Shown: piece after piece, positions 1 to 7,557 of the stretch
Layout of the letters: each line of letters begins with the position of its first letter
Numbering within the stretch: the first letter of the stretch is position 1
DNA from: DATGMS01 sp040905145
GTDB lineage: Bacteria; Bacteroidota; Bacteroidia; Cytophagales; Cyclobacteriaceae
Direction: 5' to 3'
Length of the DNA stretch: 18,736 nt
Assembly (NCBI GenBank): GCA_040905145.1
Contig: JBBDSC010000203.1
Coordinates: forward strand, 1 to 18,736
Made by a program: the position numbers and the translations under genes
Notes under the pieces: model-generated
Databases searched by the model: none
What the model saw: the letters and a program-made list of their open reading frames with translations, nothing else
Told to the model about the DNA's origin: nothing

Positions 1-169
1 TTTTTCAGTTGCCATATGTCTGCCGATAGGCAGGGAATCACGCTGAATACTCCTGCGGTGTGTGCTAACCTTCTATCAAGCTGGATTTCATGTTCTTTTA
101 TGGCTATTTCATAATCTTAATATACCTTATTTTCCTTGGAAAGAAAGCGGCAACATCAAAAAAGCCTTA

Positions 170-190
170 AATTGAAAAAATATTTCAATT
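170..190. repeat. Inverted repeat upstream of the response regulator gene
   Basis: The arms AATTGAAA (170-177) and TTTCAATT (183-190) are perfect reverse complements around a 5-base AAATA spacer. The element ends 132 bases before the response regulator start. It is too AT-rich to be a good terminator by itself, and no T-run follows it. It could be an operator or a chance palindrome in AT-rich DNA. Confidence 0.35.
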
Positions 191-270
191 GCGGAACGGA
201 TAAGGAATAACAACAAATTCAACATTTCGGTTTTTTATAGATTGTACCCAAATTGTTTTTAGAGAATTCA

Positions 271-290
271 GATTGTTTCCTGGATTCTTT
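271..290 (+). promoter_or_regulatory. Candidate response-regulator binding site (shared 12-mer copy 1)
   Basis: GATTGTTTCCTG (271-282) recurs exactly at 2289-2300, upstream of the PepSY-like lipoprotein gene. Here it overlaps a near direct repeat, GATTGTTT (271-278) and GATTCTTT (283-290), 12 bases apart; a further AATTGTTT lies at 251-258. OmpR-family regulators usually bind tandem direct repeats about one helical turn apart, so autoregulation of this operon is a reasonable inference. Binding itself is not shown. Confidence 0.4.
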
Positions 291-322
291 GCTTACTTTA
301 TGATATCAATTAAGAACATCAA

Positions 323-1000
323 ATGAAGATATTGATTGTGGAAGATGAACCCGACATGCTCAACAGCATGGTCCACTCTTTAAGAGAAGAACAATTTATC
401 ATAGAGACGGCCGAAAATTATACCAATGCCCTTGAAAAAATCGGTGTCTACAATTATGACTGCATCTTGCTCGACATTTCTTTGCCAGGGGGAAATGGTC
501 TGGATTTGCTCAACGAGTTGAAAAGGCAAAGCAAAACAGAAGGGGTAATTATCGTTTCGGCAAAGGATTCACTGGATGACAAGGTGAAAGGGCTGGATAT
601 GGGGGCTGATGATTACCTGGCAAAGCCTTTTCATATGGCAGAACTTCATGCCCGGGTGAACGCGGTTTTCCGGAGAAGAAAGCTGGATGGAAACCAAATC
701 ATTACCATAGGCAATGTGGCCATGGACCCAAGGGCAAGAACAGCGGCTGTAAATGGAGAGGATCTGAACCTCAACCGTAAAGAATATGATATCCTTCTCT
801 ACCTGGTCACCAACAAAAACCGACTCGTACAGAAAACAGCCCTGGTAGAACACGTATGGGGCGATTATATTGATGAAGCGGATAGTTTTGAATTCATTTA
901 TTCTCAGATAAAAAACCTCCGGAAAAAATTAAGGGATAAAAAGGCCGAAATAGAGATTCAATCCATCTACGGCATTGGCTACAGGATTCTGGTTCAATGA
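323..1000 (+). CDS. OmpR/PhoB-family response regulator transcription factor
   Basis: This 225-residue cytoplasmic protein has the normal two-domain layout of the family. The receiver domain covers about residues 1-115, with acidic residues E7, D8 and E9, the likely phospho-acceptor D51 in the segment CILLDISLP, the conserved hydroxyl S79 and the lysine K101 in AKPF. A winged-helix DNA-binding domain follows at about 127-224, ending in the typical IYGIGYRI hairpin. The start ATG is the first in frame and gives the standard MKILIVEDE opening. It is followed after a 4-base gap by the histidine kinase gene, so the two form a two-component operon. The kinase presumably phosphorylates D51. A 12-mer shared with the promoter of the lipoprotein gene at 2356 suggests it controls both its own operon and that gene. 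The signal sensed cannot be read from the sequence. Confidence 0.95.
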   Translation: MKILIVEDEPDMLNSMVHSLREEQFIIETAENYTNALEKIGVYNYDCILLDISLPGGNGLDLLNELKRQSKTEGVIIVSAKDSLDDKVKGLDMGADDYLAKPFHMAELHARVNAVFRRRKLDGNQIITIGNVAMDPRARTAAVNGEDLNLNRKEYDILLYLVTNKNRLVQKTALVEHVWGDYIDEADSFEFIYSQIKNLRKKLRDKKAEIEIQSIYGIGYRILVQ

Positions 1001-1004
1001 AATC

Positions 1005-2264
1005 ATGAAACTACTCAATTATACCGGTTCATGGTTTGTCCTTGTGTTGTTCCTGATCCTTCTTGTGTGGGCAGGGGTTTTTTATTTCATGATGCTGGAC
1101 GAGATTTACGACAGCATAGATGATGGATTGGAAAATCAAAAATTACTGGTTATTCAAAAGGCGGAACAGAACAGCGCCATTCTTCAAAGGGACCAATTCG
1201 ATGAAGGCAATTACATGTTCAGGAAAATACTTCTACAGCAGGCCATGAACTATAGGGATGTGTACAAGGACACCCTTATGTACATGCAGAACGAAGAAGA
1301 TTTTGAGCCTGTACGGATGCTTATCACGGCCTTTGAACAAAATGATCAATATTATGAAATGCGGGTAATCACTTCGATGGTAGAAGAAGATGACCTGATT
1401 GAAGACCTGTTATTTTCCCTCCTCCTGCTTTTCTCGGGGCTTACGTCCAGTATACTGATTCTGAACAATCTCCTGTTGAAAAAAATATGGCAACCTTTTT
1501 ACCATTTATTGGAACGGCTAAAGAAGTTTAGGCTCGATGATCCACAACCCATAGTACCGACTACTTCCAATATTGAAGAATTCCGTCTTTTGGATCAATC
1601 GGTGAAAAAATTACTGGAGACTAATATACAAGCTTATAATGATCAAAAACAATTTATTGAAAATGCCTCCCATGAACTGCAAACCCCACTTGCCATTAGC
1701 CTAAACAAACTGGAACTATTGGCGGAATATCCACAAAAAGAAGAACAGCTTCAACTTATTGGTTCGGTCATGGACAATTTGGAAAGGTTGATCCGTTTAA
1801 ACAAATCCCTCCTTTTGTTATCCAAAATATCAAACCAGCAGTTTTCAGAAGAAGTAGTAGTGGACTTTAACACTTTACTTCAAAAAGCCGCCGATGATTT
1901 TTCCGATCAGGCAGGATTTAAAAACATCACAGTTTCTCTTGTGGAAAAAGACACCCTCAAACGAAAAATGAATCCGGACCTGGCAAGGATCCTGGTAGTG
2001 AACATGCTTAAGAATGCCATTGTCCACAATCATCCGCAGGGTTTTGTAAATGTCATCATCAACGACAGTTCCATTATCATGGAAAATTCGGGAAAAACCG
2101 GGCCGCTGGATCACCTAAAAATATTTGAACGATTTTATAAAAACGAGGCTTTGGGAAATTCTACTGGGTTAGGTTTGGCAATAGTCAAGACCATTACTGA
2201 CATTTATCAGGTCACATTAACATATGATTATAAAGAAAAGCACATTTTCACCCTCATTTTCTGA
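1005..2264 (+). CDS. Membrane sensor histidine kinase
   Basis: I place the start at the ATG at 1005, five bases after the regulator stop; an in-frame ATG at 975 exists but lies inside the regulator gene and would add ten polar residues before the first membrane segment. The resulting 419-residue protein has a membrane segment at about 10-30, a short extracytoplasmic sensor region of roughly 100 residues, a second membrane segment at about 135-157, and then the kinase core. The dimerisation/phosphotransfer motif ASHELQTPLA carries the phospho-histidine H223. The N box NMLKNAIVHN lies at 333-342, a reduced G1 box with MENSGK near 359-364, the F box IFERFYK near 373-379, and the G2 box STGLGLAIVK at 386-395. 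The G1 box has Asn where many kinases have Asp-Asn-Gly; from memory this variant also occurs in other Bacteroidota kinases. The partner is the preceding response regulator. The short periplasmic domain is not a family I recognise. Confidence 0.93.
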   Translation: MKLLNYTGSWFVLVLFLILLVWAGVFYFMMLDEIYDSIDDGLENQKLLVIQKAEQNSAILQRDQFDEGNYMFRKILLQQAMNYRDVYKDTLMYMQNEEDFEPVRMLITAFEQNDQYYEMRVITSMVEEDDLIEDLLFSLLLLFSGLTSSILILNNLLLKKIWQPFYHLLERLKKFRLDDPQPIVPTTSNIEEFRLLDQSVKKLLETNIQAYNDQKQFIENASHELQTPLAISLNKLELLAEYPQKEEQLQLIGSVMDNLERLIRLNKSLLLLSKISNQQFSEEVVVDFNTLLQKAADDFSDQAGFKNITVSLVEKDTLKRKMNPDLARILVVNMLKNAIVHNHPQGFVNVIINDSSIIMENSGKTGPLDHLKIFERFYKNEALGNSTGLGLAIVKTITDIYQVTLTYDYKEKHIFTLIF

Positions 2265-2288
2265 TTTTTTAATCTTGTCTTTTTTCCC

Positions 2289-2318
2289 GATTGTTTCCTG
2301 TTTTGGTCCTGATATTTG
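2289..2318 (+). promoter_or_regulatory. Putative promoter with shared regulator 12-mer (copy 2)
   Basis: GATTGTTTCCTG (2289-2300) repeats the element at 271-282. Its TTG (2291-2293) is followed after 17 bases by GATATTTG (2311-2318), which fits the Bacteroidota -7 consensus TAnnTTTG except for the first base. TCCTG also repeats at 2296-2300 and 2307-2311, an 11-base period typical of OmpR-family sites. The element sits 37 bases before the lipoprotein start, so this gene probably has its own promoter as well as read-through from the kinase. Confidence 0.45.
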
Positions 2319-2355
2319 AATTATAATAAAAGTTTAACAACAAAATGACAAAAAG

Positions 2356-2802
2356 ATGAAGTATTTAGCGTTAACCATTACAGCCATCGGTTTGATGAGT
2401 TGCTCATTGCTTGATGAGGATATTCAAACCTCAAAGGTACCCTCCCTTGTGCGAAACTCCTTTAGTCAAGAATTTACCAATGCCATTGATGTGGAATGGG
2501 AAAAGAAAAAAGGTAACTATGAGGTGGATTTTGAAATTAAAGAGACAGACTTTTCTGCCTTGTTCAATCCGGAGGGGCAGCTGCTGAAATTTAAGCAGGA
2601 TATCCAGAAAGAGGATCTTCCTGATGTCGTAACCACCAAAATCCAGGAGAATTATCCGGGCCATTACATTGATGATGTGGATAAGCTGGAAATAAAAGGA
2701 ACAGTATATTATCAGATAGATCTGGATGGCAAGATCATAGACCGCAAAGCCATCTATACTGCCGACGGCCACAAAGACGAAAGTGTGAAATATTGGGATT
2801 AA
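2356..2802 (+). CDS. PepSY-like (beta-lactamase-inhibitor-like fold) lipoprotein
   Basis: This 148-residue protein begins with a lipoprotein signal peptide; the lipobox GLMSC places the lipidated cysteine at C16, so the mature protein should be a membrane-anchored periplasmic or surface protein. The rest, about residues 28-145, resembles the Bacteroidota PepSY-like domain (the family once described as putative beta-lactamase-inhibitor-like). It shows two rough repeats, each with a helix (VPSLVRNSF..., and LPDVVTTKIQENYPG) followed by beta strands with W/Y-E-V/Q-D-like patterns. No catalytic site is expected. Such small PepSY-like proteins often sit beside two-component systems. Here it lies 91 bases after the kinase and shares an upstream 12-mer with the regulator gene, so it is likely a target or a signal-modulating partner of that system. 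The exact role is not known. Confidence 0.85.
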   Translation: MKYLALTITAIGLMSCSLLDEDIQTSKVPSLVRNSFSQEFTNAIDVEWEKKKGNYEVDFEIKETDFSALFNPEGQLLKFKQDIQKEDLPDVVTTKIQENYPGHYIDDVDKLEIKGTVYYQIDLDGKIIDRKAIYTADGHKDESVKYWD

Positions 2803-2982
2803 GAAATCAGCAATCGCATAATTTAACAGTAGATAGGTTATCTCAGGTTGATAGAAGTGTTCTATAAGAGGTTATAAAATTCGTCGGAATACGGGAATTT
2901 GAATATGATCCCAAATATTCTGGGAGTAATTGGGCAGTTTCTTTCAACCCTTCAACCTGAGGGATGGTGGTGGTGGATCTGA

Positions 2983-3028
2983 CTTGGGGCGATGCCCCAA
3001 GTTATGGTGTAACAGGCCTTCAGCCTGT
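2983..3028. repeat. REP-like double hairpin
   Basis: Two adjacent hairpins: CTTGGGGC-GAT-GCCCCAAG (2983-3001, 8-bp perfect stem) and ACAGGC-CTTCA-GCCTGT (3012-3028, 6-bp stem). They are GC-rich islands in AT-rich DNA, spaced 10 bases apart. The pattern resembles the REP elements that are mobilised by single-copy Y1-type (RAYT) transposases in Bacteroidota. No such transposase is present in this window, so mobility in trans is an inference. No T-run follows, so it is not a standard terminator. Confidence 0.6.
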
Positions 3029-3540
3029 AGAGTGGACATAATAGATGGAGTGGTCTTAAAAATAGATACCCCCGGTTAATTAATACAGTTTCCATCTTCC
3101 AAACCTACTCGAACATGAGAAAAAATCTTACACACTGCGATAAATGTATTCAGCAAGATTCTTTGTGATCCCAAGATTTTACAAACACAGAATGAACCTT
3201 TTTTTACAGATCCATTTTTTTGGACAGAGTAAGCTTACCTTGGTATTGAGATCAGAAAATAAAATATTTATTTATCTATAAGTATTCTTTATCTGAGCTT
3301 GAGAGAAATCTAAACCATCATTAATGAGAAATATTGCGGTTAAGTCGGTCTCTAATGCTGATGTTTTTTGGTTAACTACCTCATTATCAATTGCTGTATG
3401 GCTTTGCTTATCTTAAGGTTGTTTTTTATCCCAGGCACAAAGATCAGAACCTGATTTTCCGGCCGTGCTCCCGAAGTAATGATGTAGAAACATAACTTTA
3501 TTTTGTAAAGAAACAATACAATTGACAGCCTCCTACTTGC

Positions 3541-3569
3541 TTGGTCTAATAATTGTATTATATTTTTTG
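3541..3569 (+). promoter_or_regulatory. Weak candidate promoter of the GH3-family gene
   Basis: TTG at 3541-3543 is followed after 17 bases by TATTTTTTG (3561-3569), which is TAnnTTTG with one extra T. It ends 25 bases before the ATG. The region is so T-rich that this could be chance. Confidence 0.3.
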
Positions 3570-3594
3570 ATTTTTTTAAACCATATATGAACCC

Positions 3595-5115
3595 ATGCAA
3601 GTAATAGGAGAAATAATTAAAAGGGCCATTGACCTGGGAGAAAAATTGACCCCTATGCGGTCCCCCATTGAAGCCCAATCGGAAGTTTTGGAAGACCTGT
3701 TGTATAAAGCAAAAAACACGGCTTTTGGAAAATACCATGCCTTTGACCAGATACTGGACTCTGAGGATATCATCTCCACTTTTGCTCAAAAGGTTCCCTA
3801 TCATGATTATGATGCGATTTATAATTTATGGTGGAAAAAATTAAGGGAAGGGCATAGGGGCATTACCTGGCCGGGCCTGAACCATTATTTTGCCGTCAGT
3901 TCCGGGACCACCAGTGCCAGCAAATATATCCCTGTTACGGACGAAATGTTGGAAAGCATCCGAAAAACCGGCATCAAGCAGATCATGACCCTTTCCAAGT
4001 ATGACCTGCCTCCGGAGTTTTTTGAGAAGCAGATCATGATGCTGGGAAGCTCCACCCAGCTTAAGGAGAACAACGGCTTTTTGGAAGGGGAAATCAGCGG
4101 GATCAGTGCAAGTAGGATCCCCTTTTGGTTTAAAAATTTCTACAAGCCCGGAATAGAAATATCATCCATCTCAGATTGGGACGAAAGGATACAAAAAATT
4201 GCTGAAAAAGCCAAAGATTGGGACATTGGCAGCCTTTCGGGGATACCTTCCTGGATTGAACTGATGATGAAAAAGGTGATAGAATATCATCAAGTGGAAA
4301 ATATCCATGATATTTGGCCCCATTTATCCGTTTATACCCCAGGTGGTGTGGCTTTTGAACCCCATCGGAAAAGTTTTGAGAAATTATTGGCACATCCGTT
4401 AATATACATCGATACCTATCTCACTTCGGAAGGCTTTTTGGGTTTTCAGAGCCGCCCTGATACAGATGCTATGGAACTGATGCTGGATAATGGAATATAT
4501 TTTGAGTTTGTCCCCTTTTCACCAGATAGCATAACAGAAGAGGGAACAATAAATCCAAATGCAAAAGCCCTTACCATTGATCAGGTTAAGGTGGGCCAGG
4601 ATTATATTTTATTGATTTCTACCGTTTCGGGGGCTTGGAGATACATGATTGGGGATACGATAGCTTTTACCGATGTGGGAAAAGCAGAAATAAAAATTAC
4701 CGGCCGAACAAAATTCTTTCTCAATGTGGTCGGATCCCAATTAAGTGTTCACCAAATGGACAAGGGCATAGAAGCTTTACAGGAAAAATTTGACCTGACC
4801 GTTCCAGAATACACGGTTGCCGCCGTAAAAGAAGAGGGGGAATATATCCACCATTGGTACCTTGGAATAGAGGAAGGAGAGGCTGATGCATCCCAAGTGG
4901 GCCAATTTTTGGACCAATACCTGCAGGAAAACAACAAAAACTACAAAGTAGCCCGAAGCAAAGCGTTAAAAAACGTGAAAGTGAGCTTAATTCCCGCCGG
5001 ACATTTTTATGATTATAATGAAAAACAAAAGAAAAAAGGAGGCCAGGTGAAATTCCCAAGGGTGATGAAAGAGGAAGATTTCAAAGAATGGGAAAATTTC
5101 CTTTCTGGATCCTGA
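3595..5115 (+). CDS. GH3-family (auxin-responsive-promoter-like) acyl-adenylate enzyme
   Basis: This 506-residue cytoplasmic protein has the length and motif order of the GH3 family of the ANL (adenylate-forming) superfamily. The ATP phosphate-binding motif SSGTTSASKYIP lies at residues 102-113, followed by the YTPGGVAFEPHRK segment near 241-253, the YLTSEG segment, and the adenosine/ribose-binding motif WRYMIGDT near 343-350. Plant GH3 enzymes join amino acids to hormone carboxylates through an acyl-adenylate; the substrates of bacterial members are generally unknown, so the reaction here is inferred only as ATP-dependent activation of a carboxylate. An upstream ATG at 3587 runs into a stop after four codons, which supports the start at 3595. 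The gene is monocistronic: a long spacer precedes it, and it ends facing a convergent gene across a strong hairpin. Confidence 0.9.
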   Translation: MQVIGEIIKRAIDLGEKLTPMRSPIEAQSEVLEDLLYKAKNTAFGKYHAFDQILDSEDIISTFAQKVPYHDYDAIYNLWWKKLREGHRGITWPGLNHYFAVSSGTTSASKYIPVTDEMLESIRKTGIKQIMTLSKYDLPPEFFEKQIMMLGSSTQLKENNGFLEGEISGISASRIPFWFKNFYKPGIEISSISDWDERIQKIAEKAKDWDIGSLSGIPSWIELMMKKVIEYHQVENIHDIWPHLSVYTPGGVAFEPHRKSFEKLLAHPLIYIDTYLTSEGFLGFQSRPDTDAMELMLDNGIYFEFVPFSPDSITEEGTINPNAKALTIDQVKVGQDYILLISTVSGAWRYMIGDTIAFTDVGKAEIKITGRTKFFLNVVGSQLSVHQMDKGIEALQEKFDLTVPEYTVAAVKEEGEYIHHWYLGIEEGEADASQVGQFLDQYLQENNKNYKVARSKALKNVKVSLIPAGHFYDYNEKQKKKGGQVKFPRVMKEEDFKEWENFLSGS

Positions 5116-5131
5116 TCAAACAAGACAGGTC

Positions 5132-5164
5132 AACCTTTCCAAAGTTCGAAACTTTGGAAAGGTT
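5132..5164. terminator. Hairpin terminator between convergent genes
   Basis: AACCTTTCCAAAGTT (5132-5146) and AACTTTGGAAAGGTT (5150-5164) form a perfect 15-bp stem with a three-base CGA loop, 16 bases after the GH3 stop and 18 bases before the 3' end of the phosphatase-like gene. On the plus strand it runs into TTTTG. Its symmetry suits termination from both sides. The T-tract is short, so efficiency is uncertain. Confidence 0.8.
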
Positions 5165-5182
5165 TTGCCTCCTAAACAGATG

Positions 5183-6256
5183 CTATTCAAAAGCCGAGGG
5201 CATCGCTGCCCCAGCTTTTTCCTGATCATAGACTACCCCTAAAGCCGTTGAAAGGGTCCTAGCCACTTGATTTTGATATAATTGTCCCGCTTTTTTCACT
5301 TCCCCCAAAGCAGGTGAATCCGGTCCCATGACGGCTATCCATATCTGTCCGGCATCCGGAATATTTGTCCCATGACTTTTCCAGGTACTTTTGGGTTGGG
5401 TGCCCCTGCCATGATCTGTGGTGATGATCAGCGTGGTTTTATCTTTATATTGAGGATTGGATTGAATGAAATCCCAAACTTCCTTGATGTAGGCATCAGT
5501 TTGTTTGGCAGATTTTAAATATTGATCATATTCCCCGCCATGCGCATAATCATCTGTTTCACCATAGGCGATAAACAGGACTTTCGGCTTATTTTTTTTC
5601 AATTCTTCCATGGCAAAATGATGGGTAAAGATGTCCAATCTCACTCCTCCCCAGGGACCACGGATTTCATCCTGGATCTTGTTCAAAAATCGCTCAACTT
5701 CAGTAGGGTTTTGAGAGGCCTTTTCAAAGCCTGCATTGACAGGGATACCGCTTCTATCTCTGTTAACTATAAATGGAAAAACATCCCAGGATCCAAAAGC
5801 AGCCACCTTCCCTTTAAATTCTTGCCGATTGTTCAAATATTCCAGAATGGTTACATTGGGATTATTGACTTTCGAATTGCTGTTGATCCTTTCATTGTCA
5901 GCAAAGCCTGTCAGGATCTCATTGTATCCAGGATAGGAAAACCACATTTCATTGGAGCAGTCGACTTTGTTGTCATATTTTCGGTTCCCATACAACTGCC
6001 CTTTTAAGGCAATGGTATTCCAGAAAAAAGGCATAAGCATTTTCCTCCTTTTCAATGGATCCGCATCCCAAAATTCCTCCACCAATGCTTCGGGGTTTTC
6101 CACATAGCCGGAGTCGTCCACCAGGAGTGAATCTGCCCCACCATATAGTTCCTGCCAACGAAGCCCGTCCAGAGTAATTAACACTACATTTTCAGTTTTT
6201 TGGGCCACGGCGTTTCCTGCCAGCAGAAAACAAACCAACCATACCATTTTATTCAT
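5183..6256 (-). CDS. Exported alkaline-phosphatase-superfamily hydrolase
   Basis: The 357-residue protein starts with a signal peptide (hydrophobic residues 4-16, likely cleavage after AVA-Q19), so it should act in the periplasm. It shows the two-metal site of the alkaline phosphatase superfamily: D30 in LITLDG, a likely nucleophile S107 in FSYPGYNEILTG, D235/D236 and H239 in GETDDYAHGG, D281 and H282 in TTDHGRG, and H295 in SHGTNIP. The S-Y-P-G-Y segment aligns with the T-F-P-N-H segment of nucleotide pyrophosphatase/phosphodiesterases. It lacks the Arg of the sulfatase signature (C/S-x-P-x-R), so a formylglycine sulfatase is unlikely. Phosphomonoester or phosphodiester cleavage is expected; the substrate is unknown. 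It lies 114 bases downstream of the YihY gene on the same strand and may have its own promoter, since TTG-N19-TACATTGT is readable on the minus strand between 6317 and 6288. Confidence 0.85.
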   Translation of the reverse strand: MNKMVWLVCFLLAGNAVAQKTENVVLITLDGLRWQELYGGADSLLVDDSGYVENPEALVEEFWDADPLKRRKMLMPFFWNTIALKGQLYGNRKYDNKVDCSNEMWFSYPGYNEILTGFADNERINSNSKVNNPNVTILEYLNNRQEFKGKVAAFGSWDVFPFIVNRDRSGIPVNAGFEKASQNPTEVERFLNKIQDEIRGPWGGVRLDIFTHHFAMEELKKNKPKVLFIAYGETDDYAHGGEYDQYLKSAKQTDAYIKEVWDFIQSNPQYKDKTTLIITTDHGRGTQPKSTWKSHGTNIPDAGQIWIAVMGPDSPALGEVKKAGQLYQNQVARTLSTALGVVYDQEKAGAAMPSAFE

Positions 6257-6370
6257 ACACGTAACCTAAAAATTTAACTGTTCTTTTACAATGTAGGTCA
6301 GTTTTAAAAATTAACAATTTAAATCCAGCATTAAAGTTGAAAAAATATTCTTACTTTCTCCTAATGACCT

Positions 6371-7306
6371 TTAGCTTTGATTCTTTGCAGGGGCAATTTT
6401 CGGTTTATCTGAAAACCCTGCTCTCCATTTGGCATGGCTGGAAGGTTGAAGAGGATGTCCAAACTTTTTGGCATAAACCTGGGTAAATTCCGCCCCAAAA
6501 AAAAGAATCAGGCAAGAATAATTGACCCAAAGTATGAGAAGAATAATGGTGCCGGCTGCCCCGAAACTGGAGGTAGGATCGGCAAACCGAAAATAAAGAC
6601 CCAGTAATTCTTTACCTAATGTGAATAAAACGGCAGTCACTATAGCCCCCACCCATACGGATTTCCACTGGATCTCTACATCTGGTAAAACTTTATACAT
6701 TACCCCAAAAAGTAAACTGATAATGGCTATGCTCAGCACGAAATCCAAAACCTTCACCAATACAGCAACCTCATCCCCAAAATACTCCGAGATAAAACCA
6801 CTCGCCACCGTTATTATGGAGGAAATCACCAAAGAAATCAATAAAAGAAAGGCAATAACAAGAATTAAACCCAAAGAACTTGCTCTATCCAATAATAGCT
6901 TTGTGAAATTATTGTCTGGATCCGCTTCTACATCCCACAGGTAGTTCAATGATTTCTGTAATTGAAAGAAAAGGGTTGTCGCCCCAAATACCAAAGCCAA
7001 AATACCTATGATCTTCATAAACCAATGGGAATCTCCTTCTACGGAGGCCTCCTTGGATATTTGCTCCACACTTTCCGCAGTCCCGCTACCAATCATCTCG
7101 GAAATCTGATTACTTATCTCCCCCCTTACCGCTTCTTCCCCAAAGAAAAGCCCAGCTGCCCAAATTATAATAATCATCAGACCAGGGATAGCAAAAATCG
7201 TGTAGTAAGAAATGACGGCACTTTCGCGAAAGGGATCTGCCGCCATCCATCTTTTTGCCGTCTCAACCAATAAATTTTTAATTTCTTTAAATTTCAGTAA
7301 CTTCAT
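6371..7306 (-). CDS. YihY/virulence factor BrkB family inner-membrane protein
   Basis: This 311-residue polytopic protein has the family hallmarks: the early segment FRESAVISYYTIFAIPGL (26-43), the amphipathic and hydrophobic segment around GATTLFFQLQKSLNYLW (108-124), and the C-terminal block GAAGTIILLILWVNYS followed by LILFFGAEFTQVYAKKFG (249-283). Six membrane segments are visible, at about 35-55, 98-116, 145-170, 182-205, 215-235 and 250-272. The family was once annotated as ribonuclease BN, which is now considered wrong; it is a membrane protein with possible transport or export function, not firmly established. The C-terminal tail is short, basic and proline-rich. It precedes the phosphatase-like gene on the same strand, but I see no functional link between them. 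Confidence 0.92.
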   Translation of the reverse strand: MKLLKFKEIKNLLVETAKRWMAADPFRESAVISYYTIFAIPGLMIIIIWAAGLFFGEEAVRGEISNQISEMIGSGTAESVEQISKEASVEGDSHWFMKIIGILALVFGATTLFFQLQKSLNYLWDVEADPDNNFTKLLLDRASSLGLILVIAFLLLISLVISSIITVASGFISEYFGDEVAVLVKVLDFVLSIAIISLLFGVMYKVLPDVEIQWKSVWVGAIVTAVLFTLGKELLGLYFRFADPTSSFGAAGTIILLILWVNYSCLILFFGAEFTQVYAKKFGHPLQPSSHAKWRAGFSDKPKIAPAKNQS

Positions 7307-7512
7307 AGCTATAAAATTCTAATTTACTTTTATAAACCCAACAATTAAATCCAATGCTATTCAGAAAAACTTAAATGGAAATACTCACCGATTTTAATGT
7401 TTTATAAAACAATAATTACGCCATTCTCATGAACCACTACTGCTTGCCCAACCTCTTCCAATCCCTGGAATTTTTGAAAATGGAGGTAGCACGATATTTT
7501 GTATTATATGTC

Positions 7513-7540
7513 TTCCCCTTAGTACAAATTTCTATCTTTG
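7513..7540 (+). promoter_or_regulatory. Putative promoter of the MFS gene
   Basis: TATCTTTG (7533-7540) is an exact match to the Bacteroidota -7 consensus TAnnTTTG. A TTC (7513-7515) lies 17 bases upstream in the place of the usual TTG. The element ends 17 bases before the ATG at 7558, which would give a leader of about ten bases. Confidence 0.5.
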
Positions 7541-7557
7541 CGGACAGTATTTAAAGG

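Larger units (their letters stand above)
1..322. other. Non-coding region upstream of the regulator operon
   Basis: No convincing gene is seen on either strand. Frame 1 is open from the window edge to a TAA at 112-114, but the translation is not protein-like to me, so I do not call it the end of an upstream gene. The stretch holds a short palindrome (CTGCC-GATA-GGCAG, 20-33), an 8-bp inverted repeat at 170-190, and the candidate regulator site just before the response regulator gene. A promoter for the operon must lie here, but no clean TAnnTTTG element was found. Confidence 0.6.
2803..3594. other. Long non-coding spacer (about 790 bases)
   Basis: No gene-like reading frame was found; the longest minus-strand frame reaching into it overlaps the GH3 gene and looks like a shadow. 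Visible structure: a 10-base inverted repeat (CTCAGGTTGA at 2842-2851, TCAACCTGAG at 2952-2961) and the REP-like hairpin pair at 2983-3028. The rest is AT-rich DNA. The last 60 bases probably hold the promoter of the GH3-family gene. Confidence 0.6.

Noticed and set aside
975..1004. Longer start for the histidine kinase (ATG at 975)
   Set aside because: It lies inside the regulator gene and adds ten residues that are only the regulator's DNA read in another frame; the ATG at 1005 follows the regulator stop directly and opens just before the first membrane segment.
3376..3804. 142-codon minus-strand frame in the spacer before the GH3 gene
   Set aside because: Half of it is antisense to the GH3 coding start, and its sequence is not protein-like; no homologue recognised.
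5522..6007. 161-codon plus-strand frame opposite the phosphatase-like gene
   Set aside because: It is fully antisense to a gene with conserved metal-site motifs and shows no domain; a shadow frame.
5183..6256. Sulfatase call for the exported hydrolase
   Set aside because: The nucleophile segment S-Y-P-G-Y lacks the arginine of the C/S-x-P-x-R signature needed for formylglycine maturation.
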